Of a stretch of 64,000 nucleotides of DNA, positions 26,258-35,219 are shown piece after piece. This DNA comes from an alpha proteobacterium MED-G09 (GTDB lineage Bacteria > Pseudomonadota > Alphaproteobacteria > MED-G09), in assembly GCA_905182015.1 (NCBI GenBank), contig CAJIZT010000001.1, forward strand, positions 1-64,000. The letters run 5' to 3'. The position numbers were made by a program, and so were the translations under genes. A model generated the notes under the pieces. The model had not been told where the DNA came from. It saw only the letters and a program-made list of their open reading frames with translations, and ran no database searches. Within the stretch, counting starts at the first letter, position 1. Every line of letters starts with the position of its first letter.

Positions 26258-27606
26258 TGAGGTATCTACCCCTTACAAATGAAGACAGGAAAAACATGAA
26301 AGAGGTTATTGGTATAACAGATGTAAACCAATTATTTGCAAGCGTACCTAATAATGTACCCTTAGATCCAAGCTTTAATTTACCAGATCATAAAACTGAA
26401 ATGGAAGTTGGAAGAATCCTTTCTCAGATTGCAGGTAAAAATATTAATTCCAATCAAGTTCCATTTTTTTTAGGTGCAGGTGCCTATAAGCATCACATTC
26501 CCGCAACGGTTGATCATATAATTCAACGTTCAGAATTTTTAACCTCATACACACCGTATCAACCTGAAATCTCTCAAGGGACCCTTCAGTATCTATTTGA
26601 GTTTCAAACTCAGGTTTCTTTATTAACAGGAATGGATGTTTCAAATGCCTCTATGTACGATGGATCAACTGCATCCGCTGAAGCTGTTTCAATGGCAAAA
26701 AGAATTACAAAAAGAAATAAAGTCATTTTGTCGCCAACTCTTCACCCTCAATATGCTGAAGTAATAAAAACTCTAATTAGCTCGAGTGAAGATTCTGTCG
26801 AATATAAATTTTCAGAATGTTTTGAAGTTGATTCACTTATCTCAAAAATTGATGATGATGTTTCTTGTGTAGTTGTTCAAAACCCTGACTTTTTTGGTGA
26901 ATGCTATTCCTTAGAAAACCTTTCAAAGTATTGTCAATCCAAAGGAGTTCTTCTGATTGTTGTTGTAAATGAGGTTGTTTCATTGGGTATGATGAAAAGT
27001 CCGGGCTCTATGGGTGCGGATATAGTTGCGTGCGAAGGGCAGTCTTTAGGGAACTCTTTGAATTTCGGAGGCCCCTATATTGGGCTGATGTCTACAAAAG
27101 ATAAGTTTGTTCGTCAGCTTCCTGGAAGGATTGTTGGCGAAACTAATGACGTAGATGGAGAAAAAGGTTTTGTATTAACATTAGCCACTAGGGAACAACA
27201 TATTCGAAGAGAAAAAGCCACCTCCAACATATGTACTAACTCTGGATTGTGCAGTTTAGCCTTTACAATACATCTTAGTTTGTTGGGTGAAAAAGGTTTT
27301 AAAAAATTATCAAAATTAAATCATGAGGCAGCTATCAAGCTTTACTCGAGATTAGAATGTTTAGATGGCTTTGAAGTTATAAATAAAACTTTTTTTAATG
27401 AATTTACTATCAAATTACCTATTGATGCAGAAACTTTTGTTGAAAAAATGGCTAGTAAGGGAGTATTAGCTGGAGTTCCCGTTTCTCGATTATTAAATAA
27501 AAAAGATAATTTTTTGAATCTCTTAGTTGTTGCCTCGTCAGAAATTAATTTAGATTCTGATAGAGATGAGTTTATTAGGTTGGCTAAGGAGGTTTGTTAT
27601 GAGTAA
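26257..27606 (+). CDS. gcvPA: Glycine dehydrogenase (decarboxylating) subunit 1
   Basis: This 449-residue subunit is the N-terminal half of the P protein, in the two-subunit form. It begins MRYLPLTNEDRKNM and contains SMYDGSTASAEAVSMAKR and GGPYIGLM. It is an aminotransferase-fold protein but the PLP lysine is on the partner subunit. It overlaps gcvH by one base and gcvPB by 8 bases, so all four gcv genes should be on one riboswitch-controlled transcript. Confidence 0.97.
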   Translation: MRYLPLTNEDRKNMKEVIGITDVNQLFASVPNNVPLDPSFNLPDHKTEMEVGRILSQIAGKNINSNQVPFFLGAGAYKHHIPATVDHIIQRSEFLTSYTPYQPEISQGTLQYLFEFQTQVSLLTGMDVSNASMYDGSTASAEAVSMAKRITKRNKVILSPTLHPQYAEVIKTLISSSEDSVEYKFSECFEVDSLISKIDDDVSCVVVQNPDFFGECYSLENLSKYCQSKGVLLIVVVNEVVSLGMMKSPGSMGADIVACEGQSLGNSLNFGGPYIGLMSTKDKFVRQLPGRIVGETNDVDGEKGFVLTLATREQHIRREKATSNICTNSGLCSLAFTIHLSLLGEKGFKKLSKLNHEAAIKLYSRLECLDGFEVINKTFFNEFTIKLPIDAETFVEKMASKGVLAGVPVSRLLNKKDNFLNLLVVASSEINLDSDRDEFIRLAKEVCYE

Positions 27607-29089
27607 TAACAGAGGGCTTGATCACGACGAAAAACTTTTATTTGAAGTGGGTGATATTAGCAAGACGGGGGTCGATCTTCCTGATCCAGAAAATATAAAA
27701 AATATGTTAGGGAGTAGCTGCTCTGATACCGAAATAGGTCTAGCAGGGTTAAGTGAGCCGGAAACTTTGAGGCATTATGTTCGGCTTTCTAGAAAGAATT
27801 ATTCAATTGATGCAGGTTTATACCCTTTGGGTTCATGTACGATGAAGCATAACCCGAGGCTTAATGAGAAAATGGCTCGTTTAGAGGGGTTTTCAGAGAT
27901 TCACCCCCTACAGCCTATTTCGACATGTCAGGGAGCGCTAGAGCTTATTGATTTAATATCTACTTGGCTTAAGGAGTTAACAGGAATGGCTGCTATCACT
28001 ATGACGCCAAAAGCGGGGGCTCAAGGAGAGCTTTGTGGTATGATGGCTATAAAACAAGCTCTAATTTTTAAAAAGGAATCTCATAGGAAAGTTGTTTTAG
28101 TCCCTGATTCAGCCCATGGAACAAATCCGGCTACAGCTGCCTTCTTAGGTTTTGATGTTAGGACTATAAAGTCAACTCAAGAAGGCCTCATTGATTTTGA
28201 AGACTTTAAAGAGAATATTGATGAGCATTTTGCTGGTGTAATGATTACTAATCCCAATACTTGTGGTTTGTTTGAAAGTGATATTGTTAAAATATCTGAG
28301 TTAACTCACAAGTCAGGCGGCTATCTTTATTGTGATGGAGCAAACTTCAATGCCGTTGTTGGAAAATTAAAACCAGGGGACCTAGGCATTGACGCAATGC
28401 ATATAAATCTTCACAAAACATTCTCTACCCCTCACGGAGGTGGAGGCCCAGGCTCTGGACCTGTTGTTTTTTCAAAGAGATTAGAAAATTTTTGTCCAAC
28501 GCCTTTAGTAAAAAAAATAAATGGCAAATATGATTTAATTGAAAATTTAGACAATAAAGAGCTATCAAATTCTTTTGGGAGATTAAATGTATTCCACGGT
28601 CAAATGGGAATGTTTGTGAGGGCTATGTCTTATATGCTAAGTCACGGGTCTGATGGTTTGCGGCAAGTTGCAGAGGATGCTGTTTTAAATGCTAATTACT
28701 TAAGGGAATCTTTAAGCATGCATTTAACTCCAGCCTTTCAAGGTTACTGTATGCACGAGATACTTTTTAGTGATGAATTCCTTAGTGATACGAATGTTGA
28801 GACATTGGATTTTGCTAAGGCTATGATCGATGAAGGTTATCATCCCATGACTATATACTTTCCACTGGTTATTCATGGGGCGTTGTTAGTCGAGCCTACA
28901 GAAACTGAATCAAAACAATCACTCGATCATTTCATTGAGACCTTAAAAGGTTTAGTGGCGAGGGTTAAAAATGATTCTGATTCATTTAAAGAGGCTCCAA
29001 TCTTTACGCCGATCCGACGTTTAGATGAAACCCAAGCAGCTAGAAAACCTATATTGAGGTGGAGGGAAGAAGTTCCTGCTAAGGCTTAA
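27599..29089 (+). CDS. gcvPB: Glycine dehydrogenase (decarboxylating) subunit 2
   Basis: This 496-residue PLP subunit decarboxylates glycine and loads the H protein. The PLP lysine is Lys273 in INLHKTFSTPHGGGGPGSGP, and DSAHGTNPATAAF precedes it. I place the start at the ATG at 27599 because a strong AAGGAGG (27586-27592) lies 6 bases before it; an in-frame ATG at 27566 would add 11 residues and overlap gcvPA more deeply. The coding region ends with its stop sharing one base with the rnhB start. Confidence 0.97.
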   Translation: MSNNRGLDHDEKLLFEVGDISKTGVDLPDPENIKNMLGSSCSDTEIGLAGLSEPETLRHYVRLSRKNYSIDAGLYPLGSCTMKHNPRLNEKMARLEGFSEIHPLQPISTCQGALELIDLISTWLKELTGMAAITMTPKAGAQGELCGMMAIKQALIFKKESHRKVVLVPDSAHGTNPATAAFLGFDVRTIKSTQEGLIDFEDFKENIDEHFAGVMITNPNTCGLFESDIVKISELTHKSGGYLYCDGANFNAVVGKLKPGDLGIDAMHINLHKTFSTPHGGGGPGSGPVVFSKRLENFCPTPLVKKINGKYDLIENLDNKELSNSFGRLNVFHGQMGMFVRAMSYMLSHGSDGLRQVAEDAVLNANYLRESLSMHLTPAFQGYCMHEILFSDEFLSDTNVETLDFAKAMIDEGYHPMTIYFPLVIHGALLVEPTETESKQSLDHFIETLKGLVARVKNDSDSFKEAPIFTPIRRLDETQAARKPILRWREEVPAKA

Positions 29090-29694
29090 TGCCCGATATC
29101 CTTACCGAAAGAAGTTATGGGTGGCCTGAGATTCTAGTTGCGGGTGTAGATGAGGCGGGGAGAGGTCCTTGGGCTGGTCCAGTAGTATCTGCTGCCGTAG
29201 TTTTGAATATAGAAAATATTCCGGAGGGGTTGAACGATTCAAAGAAATTATCAGAAAAAAAAAGAGTTTCACTTTTTTCATCCATCAATAAGTTTCATTC
29301 AGTAGGGGTTGGTTCATCAAGTATTGAAGAGATAGATTCAATAAATATACTTCAAGCCACATTCCTTTCGATGAAGAGAGCTGTTAATAATTTAAATTTC
29401 TCTCCAGGGCTAGTCTTGGTGGATGGAAACCTGGATCCAGGTCTTGAAATAAAAACAAAATGCATAATAAAAGGTGATAATATTTCGCTATCGATTGCTG
29501 CTGCATCAATTATTGCAAAAGTAACAAGAGATAATTTAATGCTAGAGATGGACAAGGAATATCCGGATTATAAGTGGAAAAAAAACAAGGGATATGGAAC
29601 TGCTGAGCACAGGAATGCACTTGAAATCTATGGCCCGTGTAAATATCACAGGAAGTCATTTTCACCCATTAACAAGATGTTGGGGGTTGATTGA
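29089..29694 (+). CDS. rnhB: Ribonuclease HII
   Basis: This 201-residue nuclease removes ribonucleotides from DNA and cuts RNA:DNA hybrids. GVDEAGRGPWAGPVVSAAV with Asp21 and Glu22, the central LVDGN and DNLMLEMDKEYP give the acidic active site. It overlaps the gcvPB stop by one base, so it is probably read at least partly from the gcv transcript, and it precedes ccrM, a neighbour order found in other alphaproteobacteria. The C-terminus has the usual HRKSFSP motif. Confidence 0.96.
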   Translation: MPDILTERSYGWPEILVAGVDEAGRGPWAGPVVSAAVVLNIENIPEGLNDSKKLSEKKRVSLFSSINKFHSVGVGSSSIEEIDSINILQATFLSMKRAVNNLNFSPGLVLVDGNLDPGLEIKTKCIIKGDNISLSIAAASIIAKVTRDNLMLEMDKEYPDYKWKKNKGYGTAEHRNALEIYGPCKYHRKSFSPINKMLGVD

Positions 29695-29706
29695 ATCCAA
29701 GGACTC
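29693..29706. promoter_or_regulatory. Paired GANTC sites upstream of ccrM
   Basis: GAATC (29693-29697) and GACTC (29702-29706) are two sites of the expected CcrM recognition sequence, 9 bases apart start to start. They begin 88 bases before the ATG at 29781. A possible TTGAAT (29691-29696) and TATAAA (29716-29721), 19 bases apart, would place the first site on the -35. The ccrM promoter region of Caulobacter also carries a GANTC pair, linked to methylation-dependent control. Confidence 0.5.
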
Positions 29707-29780
29707 TACATTTTGTATAAAAAATAAATCTAAAATTTTTTATTGACGTTGTGGCTCTGCATGCCGAGGATGCAACTAAT

Positions 29781-30899
29781 ATGTCAAAAGAAACTACAAA
29801 TCAAAAAAAAATATTACCATTAAATAAGATTGTTAAAGGTAATTGCATTGAGTCTATGAGGTCTCTCCCAAGTAACTCTATAGATGTTATTTTTGCTGAC
29901 CCTCCGTATAACTTGCAATTAAAGAATGAGTTATCTCGTCCGGACTCCTCCAAGGTTCATGGAGTTATTGAGGGTTGGGATAGGTTTAAAAGTTTTGAAG
30001 AATATGATGATTTTACCAAAGGGTGGATGTTTGAAGCTCAAAGGGTTTTGAAGCCTGAGGGCACAATATGGGTTATAGGCTCCTATCATAATATCTTTAG
30101 GGTTGGAAACACTATGCAAAATATGGGTTTTTGGATCTTAAATGATATCATTTGGCATAAATCTAATCCTATGCCTAATTTTAAGGGAACAAGGTTTACT
30201 AATGCCCATGAAACAATCATTTGGGCCTCTAAAAACTTTGATAGTAAGTATAATTTTAATTATCAAGCCATGAAATCTTTAAATGAAGGCACACAAATGC
30301 GGTCAGACTGGCATATACCTATTTGTTCTGGAAAAGAACGCATTAAGGATTCTAATGGTGATAAAATTCACTCTACTCAAAAGCCAGAAGCGTTACTTTA
30401 CAGAGTCTTGCTATCATCATCGAAGGCTGGTGATGTTGTGCTAGATCCATTTTTTGGAACAGGAACTACAGGTGCGGTTGCTAAAAAGTTAGGAAGAAAT
30501 TTTATCGGGCTAGAGAGGGAGCAAGTATATATTGATGCAGCAGAGAAAAGGATTTTGGATATAGACCACCCTGATACAGAATCTTTATTAACGACAGTTT
30601 CAAAGAAAAATCAAAAAAGAGTGCCTTTTGGAAGTCTAGTAGAAAATGGCTTGATTAAACCAGGGTCTGTTTTACGTGGACCTAAGAATCTGAAATCAAA
30701 AAAATTTATGGCAACAGTGAGAGCTGATGGGAGTTTGTCTGTAAATGGCGATAGTGGCTCTATACATCAAATGAGTGCAAAAATTCAAGGTAAGGAGTCT
30801 TCAAATGGCTGGACTTTTTGGCATCTAGAAAAAGAAGGAAAGCTCGAGCTAATAGATAACTTGAGAACTAAATTTTTAAGTGGAAGCGCCTCTAGCTAA
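29781..30899 (+). CDS. ccrM: Cell-cycle adenine DNA methyltransferase CcrM (GANTC)
   Basis: This beta-class N6-adenine methyltransferase is expected to methylate the A of GANTC. IVKGNCIESM leads to DPPYNLQL (DPPY near residues 40-43), and the SAM-binding DPFFGTGTTGAVAKKLGRNFIG follows in the C-terminal half. A C-terminal domain of about 90 residues beyond the methyltransferase core (VPFGSLVENGLIKPGSVL) is the CcrM hallmark. I prefer the ATG at 29781, which has GAGGA 10 bases upstream; an in-frame GTG at 29751 would add 10 residues but has no ribosome site. The end overlaps ubiA by 8 bases. Confidence 0.94.
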   Translation: MSKETTNQKKILPLNKIVKGNCIESMRSLPSNSIDVIFADPPYNLQLKNELSRPDSSKVHGVIEGWDRFKSFEEYDDFTKGWMFEAQRVLKPEGTIWVIGSYHNIFRVGNTMQNMGFWILNDIIWHKSNPMPNFKGTRFTNAHETIIWASKNFDSKYNFNYQAMKSLNEGTQMRSDWHIPICSGKERIKDSNGDKIHSTQKPEALLYRVLLSSSKAGDVVLDPFFGTGTTGAVAKKLGRNFIGLEREQVYIDAAEKRILDIDHPDTESLLTTVSKKNQKRVPFGSLVENGLIKPGSVLRGPKNLKSKKFMATVRADGSLSVNGDSGSIHQMSAKIQGKESSNGWTFWHLEKEGKLELIDNLRTKFLSGSASS

Positions 30900-31794
30900 T
30901 TAGAGTTTTAGAAAAAAATAAAATAAAAATCATTAGCCCTATCGAATTATTTGATTTGAATATTTTATAGCAATTTTTAGGATTATTGATATCAAGAAAG
31001 TAGACTTGCATTATTAAATGAAAAGCAATGGCAATCAGCATCAAGACGTTTGAGAATGTGTATAATGAGAAAAGCATAATGGATAAAAAAGATATTGCTG
31101 TAAAAAATATTAGATAAAACGAACTTATCGCGAGTTTTGATTTATCTCCAAGAAAAATTGCAGACGATTTTAAGCCTAAAAAATCATCATCCCTTTTATC
31201 CTGGTGTGCGTATATTGTGTCATATCCTATTGTCCAAAAAATTGATCCAAAATAGAGAATTAAGCATGAGGTAGAAAGATTATTCGCTAGGGCTGTCCAA
31301 CCAATTACAGCACCCCAGTTAAATGTTATTCCTAAAAATAATTGCGGCCACCATGTGATTCTCTTCATTAGAGGGTAAACCGTAATTGGTAAAATTGATA
31401 AAAGACCAATTAAAATTGTAAGCAGATTAAATTGCATTAAAATTAAAAATCCAACCGAGAGCTGTATAGCTAAAAATATTAAAGCCTCTTTCGATGAAAT
31501 TTTTTTAGCTGCCAAAGGACGATTCTTAGTTCTCTCAACTCTTGCATCATACTTTTTATCTAAATAGTCATTCCAAGTACATCCGGCTCCGCGCATTATT
31601 ATCGATCCCAAAATAAATAGTATAATATGTTTAATATCTAGAGGTTTAGATGTGAGTGCTGCAGCCAAAGTGTATGACCATAAACATGGCCACATTAAAA
31701 GTTTAAAACCAATAGGTTTATCATATCTAGCAAGTTGATAAAAAGGCTTGATTATTATCATAAAGCTATTAAACAATTTTATTTGATTAATCAT
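30892..31794 (-). CDS. ubiA: 4-hydroxybenzoate polyprenyltransferase UbiA
   Basis: This 300-residue inner-membrane protein attaches a polyprenyl tail to 4-hydroxybenzoate in ubiquinone synthesis. GAGCTWNDYLDKKYDARVER contains the NDxxDxxxD prenyl-diphosphate-binding motif. A second, DKRDDDFLGLKS, is the other magnesium site. Eight or nine hydrophobic segments are evident, and RTKNRPLAAKKIS is conserved. AGAAGG precedes the ATG at 31794. It is convergent with ccrM and the two overlap by 8 bases. It diverges from rsmE. Confidence 0.95.
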   Translation of the reverse strand: MINQIKLFNSFMIIIKPFYQLARYDKPIGFKLLMWPCLWSYTLAAALTSKPLDIKHIILFILGSIIMRGAGCTWNDYLDKKYDARVERTKNRPLAAKKISSKEALIFLAIQLSVGFLILMQFNLLTILIGLLSILPITVYPLMKRITWWPQLFLGITFNWGAVIGWTALANNLSTSCLILYFGSIFWTIGYDTIYAHQDKRDDDFLGLKSSAIFLGDKSKLAISSFYLIFFTAISFLSIMLFSLYTFSNVLMLIAIAFHLIMQVYFLDINNPKNCYKIFKSNNSIGLMIFILFFSKTLIS

Positions 31795-31868
31795 ATTATT
31801 TACCTTCTAATATCTGATAACATGCTATTTTTTTAAAGGAAATATAATCATTATATTGTTAAGGTTAA

Positions 31869-32612
31869 ATGAAAGAATATACTAGAATATATGTAGATGA
31901 TAAACTGCAAAAAAGTAAAATAACCTTAAACAGGAAGCAGTCACATTATTTAAAGAATGTTATGAGGGTTTCGCTTAATGATAGGATTTGTATCTTTAAT
32001 GAAGCTGATGGTGAATGGACTGGGGTAATTTGTCTATTAAAGAAAAATTGTTGTGAGATCCTGATTGATAGCTTTAGCAGATCTTCTGATAGTTTTTACG
32101 ATGTATGGCTTTTATTCGCTCCGGTAAAACAGGCAAGGCTTGATTACTTAGCTCAAAAGTCCTGTGAAATGGGAGTAAAAAAGTTATGGCCAATTTTTAC
32201 CGAATATACCCAGGTAAAAAATATTAATATCACTAGAATAAGATCTAATCTAATCGAGGCTGCAGAACAATGTGGTCTTACTTCTATTCCTAGTATTGCT
32301 GATTCTAAAAAGTTCGATCACATTCTTAGTGGCTGGGATAATATTTTTGATGATCGAAGGGTTATTTTTTGTGACGAGAGATCATCAACCGAGGTTTTTG
32401 AGGCTTTAAATACAGAAGAAAATAAAGAACAAAAGAAGTGGGCTATCATCATAGGACCTGAGGGAGGTTTTAGTGATAGTGAAAGAAGTATTATAAAAGA
32501 AAAAAATAATTCCATAGGAATTTCGCTTGGTCCTAGGGTTTTAAGATCGGATACTGCTGTAGTTGCAGCATTAGCTGCTTTTCAAATGATAATTGGTGAT
32601 TGGAACAATTAG
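31869..32612 (+). CDS. rsmE: 16S rRNA (uracil1498-N3)-methyltransferase RsmE
   Basis: This 247-residue SPOUT-fold enzyme methylates U1498 of 16S rRNA. QSHYLKNVMRVSLND is the conserved N-terminal motif, KSCEMGVKKLWPIFTEYTQ the central one, and IIGPEGGFSDSE with LGPRVLRSDTAV form the knotted SAM-binding region. It lies between ubiA (divergent) and gshA (same strand, 62-base gap). The pair rsmE-gshA occurs in other alphaproteobacteria. AAGG lies about 7 bases before the ATG. Confidence 0.95.
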   Translation: MKEYTRIYVDDKLQKSKITLNRKQSHYLKNVMRVSLNDRICIFNEADGEWTGVICLLKKNCCEILIDSFSRSSDSFYDVWLLFAPVKQARLDYLAQKSCEMGVKKLWPIFTEYTQVKNINITRIRSNLIEAAEQCGLTSIPSIADSKKFDHILSGWDNIFDDRRVIFCDERSSTEVFEALNTEENKEQKKWAIIIGPEGGFSDSERSIIKEKNNSIGISLGPRVLRSDTAVVAALAAFQMIIGDWNN

Positions 32613-32674
32613 CAAAAATCTATTTTTTATAGTATTAAATATTCAGTTTCACTTTCATTTATGGAATAATTGCA

Positions 32675-34039
32675 ATGAGTATACATTCAAAAGAAATTGA
32701 ATCAAAAGCGGATCTTATAAAACCATTTGAGGATGGCGAAAAGAAACCTTGTGATTTTAGGATAGGAACTGAGCATGAAAAATTTGCTTTTCATTTGAAT
32801 ACATTAAAACCCGTATCTTTTTCAGAGAAAAAAGGCATTGAAGCCCTCCTCCTGTCATTAAAAAAATATGGGTGGGAAAGTATTCTTGAAGGAAATAATA
32901 CAATCGGTCTAAAAAGAAAAGAATCTTTAGGTGGGGGAACCATAACCCTTGAGCCAGCTGGGCAGCTTGAATTATCAGGTGCCCCCCTTAATAACCTTCA
33001 TGAAACTTTTGACGAGCTTAATGAGCATAGAATCCAGATCAGTAAGGAAGGTTCAGAGTTAGGAATCGGCTTCTTGAGCGCTGGCTTAACCCCCGACTGG
33101 GCTATCGACGAGATGCCTGTGATGCCAAAGAAACGATATGAAATTATGAGAAACTATATGCCGAAAAAAGGTAGTTTAGGGCTGGATATGATGTTTAGAT
33201 CTACAACTATCCAAGTCAACTTAGATTACTCAAGTGAAGCTGATATGGTAAAAAAATTTAAAGTTTCATTAGCGTTGCAGCCCATTGCTACTGCTTTATT
33301 TTCCAATTCACCATTTCTAAATGGTAAACTTAATGGCTATAATTCATACAGAAGTCATATTTGGACAGACACGGACCCTGACAGAACTGGATTCCTGCCT
33401 TTTGTTTTTGAAGGTGACATGAGTTATGAAAAATATGTTGATTATGCGCTTAAGGTTCCAATGTATTTCATTTATAGAGATGGAAACTACATCGATGTTT
33501 CAGGTCTTTCTTTTGAGAATTTTTTAGAGGGGAGGCTTGCTGAACTCCCGGGTGAAAAGCCAACTATTTTTGACTGGGAAAATCATTTAACTACAATTTT
33601 TCCGGAAGTAAGACTAAAAAGCTTTTTAGAAATGAGAGGTGCGGATGGTGGAAAATTTGAGAGTGTTTGTGCACTCTCATCATTTTGGGTCGGATTACTT
33701 TACGACCAAATATCACTTGATTCTTCTTGGGACTTAATCAAGGATTTTGATGTAGATAAAATACAAGATCTGAGATTACAGATTGTAAAAAATGGACTTA
33801 AATCATCTTTCGGTAATAGTACTGTTCTTAGTTTAGTTACCAGTGTTTTAAATTTATCAAATGAAGGTCTTAAAAGAAGAGACGTTTTTAATGGAAATGG
33901 TCAAGATGAATCAATATTCTTAAATCCCTTAAGGAAAATTATAGAAACAGAAAGAACACCTAGTGATGAGCTAGTTAAAAAGTTTTTAGAAGATTGGGAT
34001 AAAGATCTTGTAAATATGTATAAAGAATATACATTTTAA
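32675..34039 (+). CDS. gshA: Glutamate-cysteine ligase, plant/alphaproteobacterial type
   Basis: This 454-residue enzyme makes gamma-glutamylcysteine from glutamate, cysteine and ATP, the first step of glutathione synthesis. GTEHEKFAFH (31-40) and GGTITLEPAGQLELSG are the substrate-site signature of the plant-like class, distinct from E. coli GshA. It follows rsmE after 62 bases. gshB is not in the window. Two GST- or glutathione-linked genes elsewhere (GST at 45245) are consistent with glutathione use by this organism. Confidence 0.93.
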   Translation: MSIHSKEIESKADLIKPFEDGEKKPCDFRIGTEHEKFAFHLNTLKPVSFSEKKGIEALLLSLKKYGWESILEGNNTIGLKRKESLGGGTITLEPAGQLELSGAPLNNLHETFDELNEHRIQISKEGSELGIGFLSAGLTPDWAIDEMPVMPKKRYEIMRNYMPKKGSLGLDMMFRSTTIQVNLDYSSEADMVKKFKVSLALQPIATALFSNSPFLNGKLNGYNSYRSHIWTDTDPDRTGFLPFVFEGDMSYEKYVDYALKVPMYFIYRDGNYIDVSGLSFENFLEGRLAELPGEKPTIFDWENHLTTIFPEVRLKSFLEMRGADGGKFESVCALSSFWVGLLYDQISLDSSWDLIKDFDVDKIQDLRLQIVKNGLKSSFGNSTVLSLVTSVLNLSNEGLKRRDVFNGNGQDESIFLNPLRKIIETERTPSDELVKKFLEDWDKDLVNMYKEYTF

Positions 34040-34083
34040 TAATATTTAACTATCAATATAATTTAATAATTTATGAGGAATAA

Positions 34084-35208
34084 ATGAATTTTGATTTTTC
34101 AGAAGATCAGAAGCTCTTAAAGGAACAGGTCGCTCGTTATCTTTCGGATAATTGTCCTATTGAGGTTGTGAGGGGTGTTTTAGAGGGTGATGATTATTAT
34201 TCAAGCTCGGTGTGGAAGGGATTGGTTGACTTAGGTTTAACGGGTGCAACTATTCCTGAAGAATATGGCGGCCTTGGACTTGGTCCTCTAGAGTTATGTG
34301 TTATTGCGGGCGAATTGGGGAGAGTATCGGCACCTGTTCCATTTTCATCTTCAGTTTATATGGCAACTGAGTCGTTAAAGTTATTTGGAACAGATCAGCA
34401 AAAAGAAAAATGGTTACCTAAATTAGCTTCTGGAGAAATTATCGCTACTTTTGCTTTATCAGAAAGCGCAATAGAGCCAAATCCAAATAATATAAAATGT
34501 TCATTCTCTTCTGGTAAACTCAATGGGATAAAAATGCCGGTTCCAGACGGTAGTTATGCAGATTTATGCATAACAGTTGTAAACGATCAAAAAGGTGGCG
34601 CTGATAAGATTAAGATGGCAATAGTTCCGTTAGATGGGGTAGGTGTTAATAAAAAAAGCCTTAAAACATTGGATCAAACTAGAGATCATGCCGAACTCAT
34701 TTTCGATAACGTTGATGCTGAGCTTATGAATAATTCAGACGACGGCTGGAATGATGTTCAGCATATTTTTGATATTGCAGCCATTCTTATGGCGTTCGAG
34801 CAAATTGGTGGTGCAGAAGCATCATTAAGTATGGCAAAGGAGTATGCTTTAAATAGATTTGCCTTTGGTAGACAAATTGGTTCATATCAAGCCATAAAAC
34901 ATAAGCTTGCTGATATGTATATTAAGATAGAGCTTGCTAAGTCTAATAGCTATTTTGGAGCAATGATGTTGAATGATGATGGTGCTGATTTAAAAATCGC
35001 CGCAGCTGCCTCTCGAGTTGCTGCCACTGATGCATTTAATTACGCTTCTCAAGAAAATATTCAAACTCATGGGGGTATTGGATTTACCTGGGAGGCTGAT
35101 ACTCAATTTTATTATAGAAGAAGTCAGGTTCTTGGGTTGGCTCTAGGAAGTATTGCCTCATGGAAGGATAAGTTAGTTACTCAGTTAGAAGAAAAAAACA
35201 TTAGTTAA
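34084..35208 (+). CDS. Acyl-CoA dehydrogenase-like subunit without a visible catalytic Glu
   Basis: This 374-residue ACAD-fold protein has the N-terminal EDQKLLKEQVARYL, PEEYGGLGLGP (58-68), TFALSES and RFAFGRQIGSYQAIKH (258-273). At the place of the YEGT glutamate it reads RRSQVLGLALGS (345-356) with no acid, and at the alternative helix-G position it reads FDIAAILMAF (229-238), again with no Glu. It therefore looks like the non-catalytic partner of a heteromeric dehydrogenase. It is 11 bases before a second ACAD gene and shares its transcript. AGGA precedes the ATG. It also keeps a good flavin-type region, so it might still bind FAD at the interface. Confidence 0.85.
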   Translation: MNFDFSEDQKLLKEQVARYLSDNCPIEVVRGVLEGDDYYSSSVWKGLVDLGLTGATIPEEYGGLGLGPLELCVIAGELGRVSAPVPFSSSVYMATESLKLFGTDQQKEKWLPKLASGEIIATFALSESAIEPNPNNIKCSFSSGKLNGIKMPVPDGSYADLCITVVNDQKGGADKIKMAIVPLDGVGVNKKSLKTLDQTRDHAELIFDNVDAELMNNSDDGWNDVQHIFDIAAILMAFEQIGGAEASLSMAKEYALNRFAFGRQIGSYQAIKHKLADMYIKIELAKSNSYFGAMMLNDDGADLKIAAAASRVAATDAFNYASQENIQTHGGIGFTWEADTQFYYRRSQVLGLALGSIASWKDKLVTQLEEKNIS

Positions 35209-35219
35209 GGAGGTTTACT

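Noticed and set aside
27566..27598. Upstream ATG for gcvPB at 27566
   Set aside because: The strong AAGGAGG lies between it and the ATG at 27599, and the extra 11 residues are not expected in relatives.
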